Shown: positions 16,890 through 24,310 of the stretch, one piece after another
Layout of the letters: every line of letters begins with the position of its first letter
How positions within the stretch are numbered: position 1 is the stretch's first letter
Assembly: GCF_002483315.1 (NCBI RefSeq)
Contig: NZ_DLHR01000016.1
Coordinates: 110,599-174,598 of the forward strand
Length of the DNA stretch: 64,000 nt
From: Flavobacterium sp. UBA7663
Lineage (GTDB): Bacteria > Bacteroidota > Bacteroidia > Flavobacteriales > Flavobacteriaceae
Direction of reading: 5' to 3'
Program-made: the position numbers and the translations under genes
Notes under the pieces: generated by a model
The model's input: only the letters and a program-made list of their open reading frames with translations
Databases searched by the model: none
Told to the model about the DNA's origin: nothing

Positions 16890-19268
16890 ATGAAAAAGTA
16901 CTTTATTCTTTTTTTAATTTTATCTCTAACACCTTCTAATGCACAAATTAAATTTTTAAACGATTATTTCTTTGATTGTAATTCTAGTTCCTATCAAATG
17001 AATTATGCTATTTCTTTAGCATCGCCAAATGGAAATTACGCAAATGCTCAAGAACTTTTAAAAACTCAGTTTTTTAAAAATAATATTGATAAAGCAACAC
17101 AAATTCAAGCTTTATTAACTCATAATACATTAGGAAAAGAAAAAGCCATTTCCATAATTAATAATGCTGAAATTTCTGAAGAAGAAAAAGATTTTGCTAA
17201 ACTTTGGCTTAGTTTTTACACTAACAACACCACTGAATATGATGCATTATTAGTGGCATTTCAAAAAAAATATACTGCAAATTATAATCCGATAAAGCTA
17301 AAACTTAGAGTTGTTTTGAATTATAGAGATGCTAATATGTGGAACGAAATTAAAGAGCAAAAACCACAATCTATAAAAACGTTAGACAGTTTAATTAGTT
17401 TGCCCAATGTTACCCATGAAGACAAACTTTATTTTTCTTTGATGAAGCTCGACTTTTTGAAAAAGAATGACTTTCGTTCAGAAGAAAAAAAATATTCTGA
17501 AAATGAATTATTAGATAAAGTTGTTGAATTATATCAAAAAAACAAGTCTTTATTTGAGTTAGAAATCTTAAAAAACACTTTAAATAAAAGTGAATCTAAA
17601 AAATACAAAAATCTCATTAAAGAAATAAATGATGAGCAAGCAAAAACGTCAACATATACTTCAACCGAAAAGGTTCTAGCTCTTTTATTGGAGTACAATA
17701 ACTCGGATAAGAAAATTAAAGTTTCTGAGGTAGAGTCTTCAATTAACAAAATTCTTTCTTTCGAAAAAAATGTAACCGAAATTTCAAAAATAAAAGCTTT
17801 ATTAAATGTGTTTTCCTTGCCAAGTGAACCTGATTTTGGATTCATGATGAAAGGATTATTAAAACCAATTCCTTTTTCAAAAGAGTTTAAACAAAGCTTC
17901 TCTTCTACTTCATTAAGTAAACAAGAATTGGTAGAAAAAATAAAATCAGTTTTAAAAGAACATCAATTTGCAGAAATTGACAAGAATTCATCCAAATTAA
18001 ATGAAGAACTTGAAACCATAAAAGACTTATCAATTGAAGACATTCACGCGTTTTATGGCTTGATGGTTTTTTCATCATATTATGCCAAATCATTGCAAAG
18101 TTTGAAATATGCTTTTGGAAGTTTTCAAGATAAACCAGAAAGAAAAGATTACGAAACTGTAGAATCGTTCATTCAATTTCTTGAAAAAAATCCTTTATAT
18201 CATGATGATTCTCGCTATTTCTTTAACTATTTAGATTTAAAAAACGATGAAGGGTTTCAAAAATTCATTACCCAAATTAATATTTTAAAAGACAAATTTC
18301 CGGGTTCGGCAACAATACTTCGCAATGGTTTAGATTGCATCCAAATCAACAACGAAAAAGTTAGTGAAAACAATTTACAATATTTTTACACTTCTTATTT
18401 TAAACTTGCAGTTGATTATTTAGCAATTTCAAAAATCATTAAATCAAAAAATGACTATGATTCTGAACTTTTTAGTGGCAATTTACGTTATAAATTAGAA
18501 CACGGTTCAACCTATTTTGAAAACTTTTTTAGTGTATTTTCACAAGAAAGCAAAAAAGAATCTGAACAATATTTAGATGTTGTTTTACAAAAAAATCAGG
18601 CTAACAAAGACTTAAATGAAATTAAACTCATAATTACAAAACAAAAAGGTGGAAAAGAATATTTAGATGCTTATCTAAAAAAATTAACCGAAACTAATAA
18701 AAACTATTATGAAAAAATTGAGATTTCTAACATCAATGATTTAGATTCTACTTATGTAAGTAATCAATCTAAAATGGTAATTCCAATACTAAAATCTAAA
18801 AAGAATTTTAGCGCTTTAGAGAAAATTTTACCCCTTTTATATTTTACTTCCCAAATAGATGAAGCACAAGATGTGATAGTTTATATCTTAAATAATTATA
18901 GTAAATCAAAACAATACACTAGTTCATTTTCAAATACATGCATTCAACAGCTATATAACGAACTTTTAGATGATGAAAAAGCAATCGAACAGCTAACCAA
19001 AATTCAAAATGAAGTTCCTGATTTTGAAATGAATTACCTAATTTTAACTATGTTAAAACTTGAAAATGAAGAGTCTAAAAAAGATGGATTAAAATTGGTA
19101 AAAAGCTATGAAAATGAAAAATTTGAAAGTTCATTTGGAAATTTAGAAAAATATTTTGTTTTGCATCAATTTTTTGAAAAAAACTATTTTAAAGAAGAAA
19201 ACATAAGTTTAATCTTCAAAGAAATCATCAAAAAATACCCCGTATTAAAAGACGATTTTAAGCAATAG
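16890..19268 (+). CDS. Large exported helical (TPR-like) protein, unknown
   Basis: A 792-residue protein with a signal peptide (about 1-18) and then almost continuous predicted helix, rich in Lys, Glu, Asn and Leu, with recurring helix-pair patterns that suggest a TPR-like solenoid. I recognise no catalytic motif. It begins 3 bases after the WG-repeat stop and its last 11 bases overlap the convergent trmH gene. With its two neighbours it may form an exported scaffold complex, but that is inference from gene order. Confidence 0.75.
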   Translation: MKKYFILFLILSLTPSNAQIKFLNDYFFDCNSSSYQMNYAISLASPNGNYANAQELLKTQFFKNNIDKATQIQALLTHNTLGKEKAISIINNAEISEEEKDFAKLWLSFYTNNTTEYDALLVAFQKKYTANYNPIKLKLRVVLNYRDANMWNEIKEQKPQSIKTLDSLISLPNVTHEDKLYFSLMKLDFLKKNDFRSEEKKYSENELLDKVVELYQKNKSLFELEILKNTLNKSESKKYKNLIKEINDEQAKTSTYTSTEKVLALLLEYNNSDKKIKVSEVESSINKILSFEKNVTEISKIKALLNVFSLPSEPDFGFMMKGLLKPIPFSKEFKQSFSSTSLSKQELVEKIKSVLKEHQFAEIDKNSSKLNEELETIKDLSIEDIHAFYGLMVFSSYYAKSLQSLKYAFGSFQDKPERKDYETVESFIQFLEKNPLYHDDSRYFFNYLDLKNDEGFQKFITQINILKDKFPGSATILRNGLDCIQINNEKVSENNLQYFYTSYFKLAVDYLAISKIIKSKNDYDSELFSGNLRYKLEHGSTYFENFFSVFSQESKKESEQYLDVVLQKNQANKDLNEIKLIITKQKGGKEYLDAYLKKLTETNKNYYEKIEISNINDLDSTYVSNQSKMVIPILKSKKNFSALEKILPLLYFTSQIDEAQDVIVYILNNYSKSKQYTSSFSNTCIQQLYNELLDDEKAIEQLTKIQNEVPDFEMNYLILTMLKLENEESKKDGLKLVKSYENEKFESSFGNLEKYFVLHQFFEKNYFKEENISLIFKEIIKKYPVLKDDFKQ

Positions 19269-19923
19269 TTTCCCAATATTTTTTCTCAATAAACTCAATA
19301 TCTTTTATAGATTTTCGAGTCCAATCTAAACGCTTGTCTAAAACTTCTTCTTCTGTTAATTGCCAATGGATATCCGATTGACGCAAACGATTCGTCACAT
19401 CCTGAATAATAATAGCTGCAGAAACTGAAATATTCAAACTTTCGGTATAACCTACCATCGGAATTTTTAAAAAACCATCCGCTTGTTGCATTACTTCTTC
19501 CGATAAACCATCGCGCTCAGTCCCGAAAAATAAAGCAGACGGTTTTGTAATATCAAATTCATGCAATAAACATGAATCATTATGTGGTGTAGTTGCTATG
19601 ATTTGATAGCCTTTTCCTTTTAAATTAGTAATACAATCCTGAATGGAAGAAAAACGATTGATATCGACCCATTTTTCAGCTCCCATAGCAATTTCTTTAT
19701 CGATACTTTTACCAAATTTCTGTTCAACCACATTTAATTGCTGAATACCAAATACTTCGCAGCTTCGCATTACAGCACTTGTATTGTGCAATTGAAACAC
19801 ATCTTCCATCGCCACTGTAAAATGCTTTGTTCGGTTTTTTAATACTCTTAAAAAGCCTTCTTTTCTATTTTCAGTAATAAAACCTTCTAAATATGTTAAC
19901 AAGTCTTGATTAAATTTCTCCAT
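19258..19923 (-). CDS. trmH: tRNA/rRNA 2'-O-methyltransferase, TrmH family
   Basis: A 221-residue SPOUT methyltransferase. Motif 1 (NTSAVMRSCEVFG) is at 47-59, motif 2 (FGTERDGLSEE) at 133-143 and motif 3 (IPMVGYTESLNISVSAA) at 154-170, which form the AdoMet-binding trefoil knot. The length and N-terminal region fit TrmH, which methylates G18 of tRNA. Its ATG is only 4 bases after a minus-strand TATTTTTG element (19928-19935), so the mRNA may be leaderless. The 3' end overlaps the upstream convergent gene by 11 bases. Confidence 0.9.
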   Translation of the reverse strand: MEKFNQDLLTYLEGFITENRKEGFLRVLKNRTKHFTVAMEDVFQLHNTSAVMRSCEVFGIQQLNVVEQKFGKSIDKEIAMGAEKWVDINRFSSIQDCITNLKGKGYQIIATTPHNDSCLLHEFDITKPSALFFGTERDGLSEEVMQQADGFLKIPMVGYTESLNISVSAAIIIQDVTNRLRQSDIHWQLTEEEVLDKRLDWTRKSIKDIEFIEKKYWETIA

Positions 19924-19927
19924 ATTG

Positions 19928-19935
19928 CAAAAATA
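19928..19935 (-). promoter_or_regulatory. -7 promoter element immediately before trmH
   Basis: TATTTTTG then CAAT then the ATG of trmH. The expected transcription start falls on or next to the start codon. Confidence 0.55.
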
Positions 19936-19977
19936 ATACTACTTTTTTTATTATTTTAGACAAAAAAAGAAAATTGC

Positions 19978-20508
19978 ATGACACAAGAAGAACTTTTACC
20001 CCTATTGCTTAAAAAAGACGATAGGTCTTTTACGTTACTCTACGATAATTATTCGAAGAGTTTATACGGAATTATTTTCAATTTAATTAAAGACAAAGAA
20101 GAAGCTGAGGATGTGCTTCAGGAAGTTTTTGTTAAAATTTGGAAAAATATTGACACTTACAATACGTCTAAAGGCCGATTGTACACTTGGATGTTGAATA
20201 TTGCCCGTAATACTTCTATTGATAAATTACGTTCAAAAGGATTTAACAACAATCAAAAAAACTTATCTACCGATAATTTCGTACATATATTGGACGATAA
20301 CTCGAAGGCCATCAATAAAATAGATGCGATTGGAATTAAAGAGTTTATCAAGAAATTGAAACCAAAGTGCATCCAACTAATTGATTTGTTGTTTTTTAAA
20401 GGGTATACCCAACAAGAAGCGTCTGATGAATTAGAGATTCCTTTAGGAACCGTGAAAACACAGAATAGAAATTGTATGAATGAATTAAGACTAATGATCA
20501 ATGAATAG
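19978..20508 (+). CDS. ECF-type RNA polymerase sigma factor (SigK-like)
   Basis: A 176-residue sigma-70 family factor with only regions 2 and 4. Region 2 covers about 22-57 (YDNYSKSLYGII ... EEAEDVLQEVFVKIWKN) and region 4 includes YTQQEASDELEIPLGTVKTQNRNCMNEL near the end. It is the partner of the anti-sigma factor encoded by the next gene, whose ATG overlaps the last 8 bases of this one. The pair resembles SigK/RskA of actinobacteria and its Bacteroidota counterparts, responding to redox or envelope signals. The regulon is unknown. Confidence 0.93.
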   Translation: MTQEELLPLLLKKDDRSFTLLYDNYSKSLYGIIFNLIKDKEEAEDVLQEVFVKIWKNIDTYNTSKGRLYTWMLNIARNTSIDKLRSKGFNNNQKNLSTDNFVHILDDNSKAINKIDAIGIKEFIKKLKPKCIQLIDLLFFKGYTQQEASDELEIPLGTVKTQNRNCMNELRLMINE

Positions 20509-21286
20509 TAGAGAATATATAGAATCAGGTATTTTAGAACTGTATGTATTTGGAAAACTTTCCGATGAAGAAATTGCGGAAGTCAACCAAATGGCAGCAC
20601 AATATCCTGAAGTGAGAGAGGAAATTAAGGCTATTGAAGCTGCAGTCATTAATTTGTCACACAGTGTTGCGCCTCACTTATCGGCAACCAATTTTGAAAA
20701 AATCAGAACCGAATTACTAGGAAGAAGCAAAGTTGTAACTATGAAACCACGTTCAAATTGGTCACAATATACGGGTTGGGTTGCTGCAGCTGTATTAGTA
20801 GTTGGTTTCGGACTTCAATTTTATAAATTAAATCAAACGAACGAAACCTTGAATAACGTTTCTACACAAAAAGACTTATTACAAGAATCAATTGTAGATT
20901 TAGAATTGAAGAAGAAAGAATCTGAAGAAGTTTTAGCCATTTTAAGAGATACAAGTAATATTGCCGTTGCTTTAGCTGGACAACAAGTAGCTCCAAATGC
21001 TTATGCAAAAGCCTATTACAACAAAAATACAAAAGAAGTATACATCGATGCTTCTGGCTTACCAACTCCTCCTGAAGGAATGGTATACCAAGTATGGGCT
21101 TTAAAATTAGAACCTGTTTTAACCCCTACAAGTATTGGATTGCTTGATTCGTATGCTACAAGTACAACGAAAGTAATTAAAGTAGAAAACGCAAACGAAG
21201 CACAAGCCTTCGGAATTACATTAGAACCTGCGGGAGGAAGTGCTGGGCCTACAATGGAACAACTCTATACCTTAGGAAAAGTATAA
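20501..21286 (+). CDS. Membrane anti-sigma factor (RskA-like)
   Basis: A 261-residue single-pass membrane protein. The cytoplasmic N-terminal sigma-binding region (residues 1-85) is followed by one transmembrane helix at about 91-108, a short coiled coil (about 110-145) and the C-terminal RskA domain (about 150-261) with the typical GLPTPPEGMVYQVWALK and ITLEPAGGSAGPT segments. It should hold the sigma factor at the inner membrane. The 8-base overlap with the sigma gene implies translational coupling and a fixed ratio. A terminator follows. Confidence 0.92.
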   Translation: MNSREYIESGILELYVFGKLSDEEIAEVNQMAAQYPEVREEIKAIEAAVINLSHSVAPHLSATNFEKIRTELLGRSKVVTMKPRSNWSQYTGWVAAAVLVVGFGLQFYKLNQTNETLNNVSTQKDLLQESIVDLELKKKESEEVLAILRDTSNIAVALAGQQVAPNAYAKAYYNKNTKEVYIDASGLPTPPEGMVYQVWALKLEPVLTPTSIGLLDSYATSTTKVIKVENANEAQAFGITLEPAGGSAGPTMEQLYTLGKV

Positions 21287-21290
21287 TATT

Positions 21291-21321
21291 CAAATGCGTC
21301 TTTATGGCGCATTTGTTTTTT
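21291..21321 (+). terminator. Terminator after the sigma/anti-sigma pair
   Basis: CAAATGCG pairs with CGCATTTG (plus two inner pairs), with T's following. It closes the operon before the sirtuin gene. Confidence 0.75.
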
Positions 21322-21338
21322 AAAATTGCAAAAGAAAA

Positions 21339-22028
21339 ATGAAAAAAATTGTAGTACTAACAGGTGCTGGAATTAGTGCCGAAAGCGGCATCAAAACTTT
21401 CCGTGATGCTGATGGTTTGTGGGAAGGTCATGACATTATGGAAGTTGCTTCTCCTATCGGTTGGAGAAAAAATGCTGAATTAGTTTTGGACTTTTACAAC
21501 AAAAGAAGAGCCCAACTTTTAACCGTAAAACCCAATAAAGCACACGAAATCTTAGCCGAATTAGAAGAACATTTCGACATACACATCATAACCCAAAACG
21601 TAGACGATTTGCACGAAAGAGCTGGAAGTAATAAAGTTATTCACTTGCATGGCGAATTATTAAAAGCGAGAAGCATTTCAAACGAAGATTTCGTAATTGA
21701 TTGGAAACACGATTTAAACTTAGGCGATTTCGATTTGGAAGGCAATCAATTGCGACCACATATTGTTTGGTTTGGAGAAGATGTTCCTATGATTGAACAT
21801 GCAATCGAGATTGTAGAAACCGCTGATATTTTGATTATTATCGGAACTTCGTTACAAGTATATCCTGCTGCTGGATTAATGAATTATGTAGATCAAAACG
21901 TTCTTGTCTACTACATCGACCCAAAACCCGCCACCATTTACGATTTGCCAAACGAATTAAAAATTTTACCTTTAACAGCCGTAGAAGGAATGAAAATTGT
22001 AAAAGATGAACTTTTAAATTTAAAGTAA
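21339..22028 (+). CDS. cobB: Sirtuin-type NAD-dependent protein deacylase, zinc-site lacking
   Basis: A 229-residue class III sirtuin. The NAD motif GAGISAESGIKTFRD lies at 9-23, QNVDD at 86-90 and the catalytic His in HLHG at 104. Tyr53 and Arg56 in FYNKRR match the Tyr-x2-Arg pair that marks desuccinylase/demalonylase activity in CobB and SIRT5. Unusually, the protein has no cysteine at all, so the Cys4 zinc site normally found after the catalytic His is absent; that loop is occupied by an acidic, Asn-containing segment (about 113-140). It stands alone between a terminator and the purB promoter. Confidence 0.88.
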   Translation: MKKIVVLTGAGISAESGIKTFRDADGLWEGHDIMEVASPIGWRKNAELVLDFYNKRRAQLLTVKPNKAHEILAELEEHFDIHIITQNVDDLHERAGSNKVIHLHGELLKARSISNEDFVIDWKHDLNLGDFDLEGNQLRPHIVWFGEDVPMIEHAIEIVETADILIIIGTSLQVYPAAGLMNYVDQNVLVYYIDPKPATIYDLPNELKILPLTAVEGMKIVKDELLNLK

Positions 22029-22068
22029 AAAACTCTCAACTAATTACTCATAACTAATCACTAATTAC

Positions 22069-22076
22069 TAAATTTG
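22069..22076 (+). promoter_or_regulatory. -7 promoter element for purB
   Basis: TAAATTTG followed by CAC, 26 bases before the purB ATG. Confidence 0.55.
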
Positions 22077-22102
22077 CACTTCTTTAAACAACACACAACA
22101 AA

Positions 22103-23446
22103 ATGCAATTAACAGAATTAAACGCTATTTCGCCAATTGATGGTCGTTATAGAAGCAAAACTATTTCATTATCTCCTTATTTTTCTGAAGAAGCCTTAAT
22201 TAAATACCGAGTTTTGGTAGAGGTTGAATATTTTATTGCTTTGCGCGAAGCTGATTTACCTCAATTAGCCAAAATTGACAAATCAATTTACGATTCTTTG
22301 AGAGCCATTTACAAGAACTTTTCAACCGAAGATGCACTTTGGATTAAAGAAACTGAGAAAACAACGAATCACGATGTAAAAGCGGTGGAATATTTCATCA
22401 AATCGAAATTTGATGGTTTGGGATTACAAGAATATAAAGAGTTTATCCATTTCGGATTGACTTCTCAAGATATCAACAATACGGCAATTCCACTTTCGAC
22501 AAAAGAAGCATTTGAAAACGTATATTTACCTGGTTTAGTAAGCGTAATTGCGAAATTAAAAGAATTAGCAATGGAATGGAAGGATATTCCAATGTTAGCC
22601 AGAACACACGGCCAACCAGCCTCTCCTACTCGTTTAGGAAAAGAAATTTTAGTTTTCGTAGAACGTTTAGAAGAGCAAATGCGTTTGTTGTTCAACGTTC
22701 CTTTTGCAGCTAAATTTGGTGGTGCAACCGGAAATTACAACGCACACAAAGTGGCGTATCCAACAACGGATTGGAGAAAATTTGGAAGCGATTTCGTAGA
22801 AAATAGTTTAGGATTACACCATTCGTTTCCAACAACACAAATTGAGCATTACGACCACTTTGCAGCGTTTTTTGATGCTTTAAAACGAATCAATACGATT
22901 TTAATCGATTTAGATAGAGACATTTGGACGTATGTTTCAATGGATTATTTCAAACAAAAAATCAAAGCAGGAGAAATTGGTTCTTCGGCAATGCCACACA
23001 AAGTAAATCCAATTGATTTTGAAAATTCGGAAGGAAATTTAGGAATTGCGAATGCGATTTTCGAACATCTTTCAGCCAAATTACCACTTTCAAGATTACA
23101 ACGCGATTTAACAGATAGTACGGTTTTACGTAATATTGGTGTACCAATGGGACACACGTTAATTGCATTTGAAGCTACTTTGAAAGGCTTAAATAAATTG
23201 TTATTGAACGAAGAAAAATTTGCAGAAGATTTAGAGAAAAATTGGGCGGTTGTTGCAGAAGCAATTCAAACAATTTTACGCAGAGAAGGTTATCCAAATC
23301 CGTATGAAGCTCTAAAAGACTTAACTAGAACAAATACTGTAATTAACAAAGAAGCCATTCATAACTTCATCGGGACTTTAAAAGTTTCTGAAGAAGTGAG
23401 AACGGAATTAATGCAAATTACACCAAGTAATTATTTGGGGATTTAA
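22103..23446 (+). CDS. purB: Adenylosuccinate lyase
   Basis: A 447-residue member of the fumarase/aspartase superfamily. It cleaves SAICAR in purine synthesis and adenylosuccinate to AMP, releasing fumarate. The signature SSAMPHKVNPIDFE lies at about 294-307, and the substrate-binding TSQDIN (about 118-123) and ARTHGQPA (about 168-175) segments are intact. Length is normal for the bacterial PurB type that ends near NYLGI. Transcription appears to stop at a hairpin (23465-23520) that lies inside the next gene. Confidence 0.95.
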   Translation: MQLTELNAISPIDGRYRSKTISLSPYFSEEALIKYRVLVEVEYFIALREADLPQLAKIDKSIYDSLRAIYKNFSTEDALWIKETEKTTNHDVKAVEYFIKSKFDGLGLQEYKEFIHFGLTSQDINNTAIPLSTKEAFENVYLPGLVSVIAKLKELAMEWKDIPMLARTHGQPASPTRLGKEILVFVERLEEQMRLLFNVPFAAKFGGATGNYNAHKVAYPTTDWRKFGSDFVENSLGLHHSFPTTQIEHYDHFAAFFDALKRINTILIDLDRDIWTYVSMDYFKQKIKAGEIGSSAMPHKVNPIDFENSEGNLGIANAIFEHLSAKLPLSRLQRDLTDSTVLRNIGVPMGHTLIAFEATLKGLNKLLLNEEKFAEDLEKNWAVVAEAIQTILRREGYPNPYEALKDLTRTNTVINKEAIHNFIGTLKVSEEVRTELMQITPSNYLGI

Positions 23447-23459
23447 TTCCTTTTAAAAT

Positions 23460-24239
23460 ATGCCAAAACCTATCAGTATAAAATTAATCTCCATTAGTTT
23501 ACTGATAGGTTTTTTCTTTTATTCTTGTTCATCTTCCAAAATCATCACTACAAATTCAAAAGCAGGTGTCGTCATTACCTTTGACGATTACTTTGTAAAC
23601 GAATGGAAAGAAGCAGATGCTCAACTCGCAAAATACAATTGGAAAGCCACATTTTGCGTAAGTAATTTTGAAAAAATCTCTATTTCAGATATCTCAAATT
23701 TAAAAGAACTTCAAAACAAAGGGCACGAAATTGCTGGTCACGGATTTCGTCATCTCAATGCAAAAGAATTCGCTAAAAAAAACAACAAACAGCAATACTT
23801 AATAGTCGAAATTTTTCCATTAATCGAAGCATTTAAAAAAGAAGGCATCGAAATTAAATCGTTTGCTTATCCTTTTGGAGCCAAAACACAAACGTTAGAC
23901 TACGAATTACAAAAACATTTCGATATCATAAGAGGCACAGCAAAAGGTGGCAAAAAAGTAGCCGATAACGCTAATTTCTACAACGGAACTCGACTTGCAA
24001 ACGGAATTGGAATTGACAGCAATTACGAACATTTCAATCTGAATTACATTACTAAAGTTTTAAATTACGCTAAAAAGCACAATAAAATAGTCGTTTTTTA
24101 CGGACACAAACCAGTTAGCAAGGCTACAAAAGAATATGAAGTAGAACTGAAAACATTAGAAATGATTTGTCAATTTGTGGTTTCAAACCAAATGAAATTT
24201 TATACACTTCAAGAACTAAATTCGTTAAAAAAACAATAA
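23460..24239 (+). CDS. Polysaccharide deacetylase lipoprotein (NodB homology)
   Basis: A 259-residue carbohydrate esterase 4-type protein. Residues 1-22 are a lipoprotein signal with the lipobox ending at Cys23 (FYSC). The NodB motif 1 TFDD is at 40-43 and the metal-binding H-x3-H is His94/His98 in GHGFRH. A Tyr-Pro-Phe-Gly motif follows near 145. It should de-N-acetylate a glycan in the periplasm or at the cell surface. The start codon lies 13 bases after purB and codons 2-20 form a purB-terminator-like hairpin, so expression probably depends on read-through or on an unseen promoter. Confidence 0.85.
   Translation: MPKPISIKLISISLLIGFFFYSCSSSKIITTNSKAGVVITFDDYFVNEWKEADAQLAKYNWKATFCVSNFEKISISDISNLKELQNKGHEIAGHGFRHLNAKEFAKKNNKQQYLIVEIFPLIEAFKKEGIEIKSFAYPFGAKTQTLDYELQKHFDIIRGTAKGGKKVADNANFYNGTRLANGIGIDSNYEHFNLNYITKVLNYAKKHNKIVVFYGHKPVSKATKEYEVELKTLEMICQFVVSNQMKFYTLQELNSLKKQ
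23465..23520 (+). terminator. Terminator-like hairpin inside the deacetylase coding region
   Basis: A perfect 14-bp stem (23465-23478 with 23500-23513) with a 21-base loop and a run of T's follows purB. It lies entirely within the signal-peptide codons of the next gene. Confidence 0.7.
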
Positions 24240-24310
24240 AATTAAGAGCATAAAGAATTGAAATTTTGAAAACTGAACGCTTTTCACTATTTTAGTAAAA
24301 ATTCAAATGT

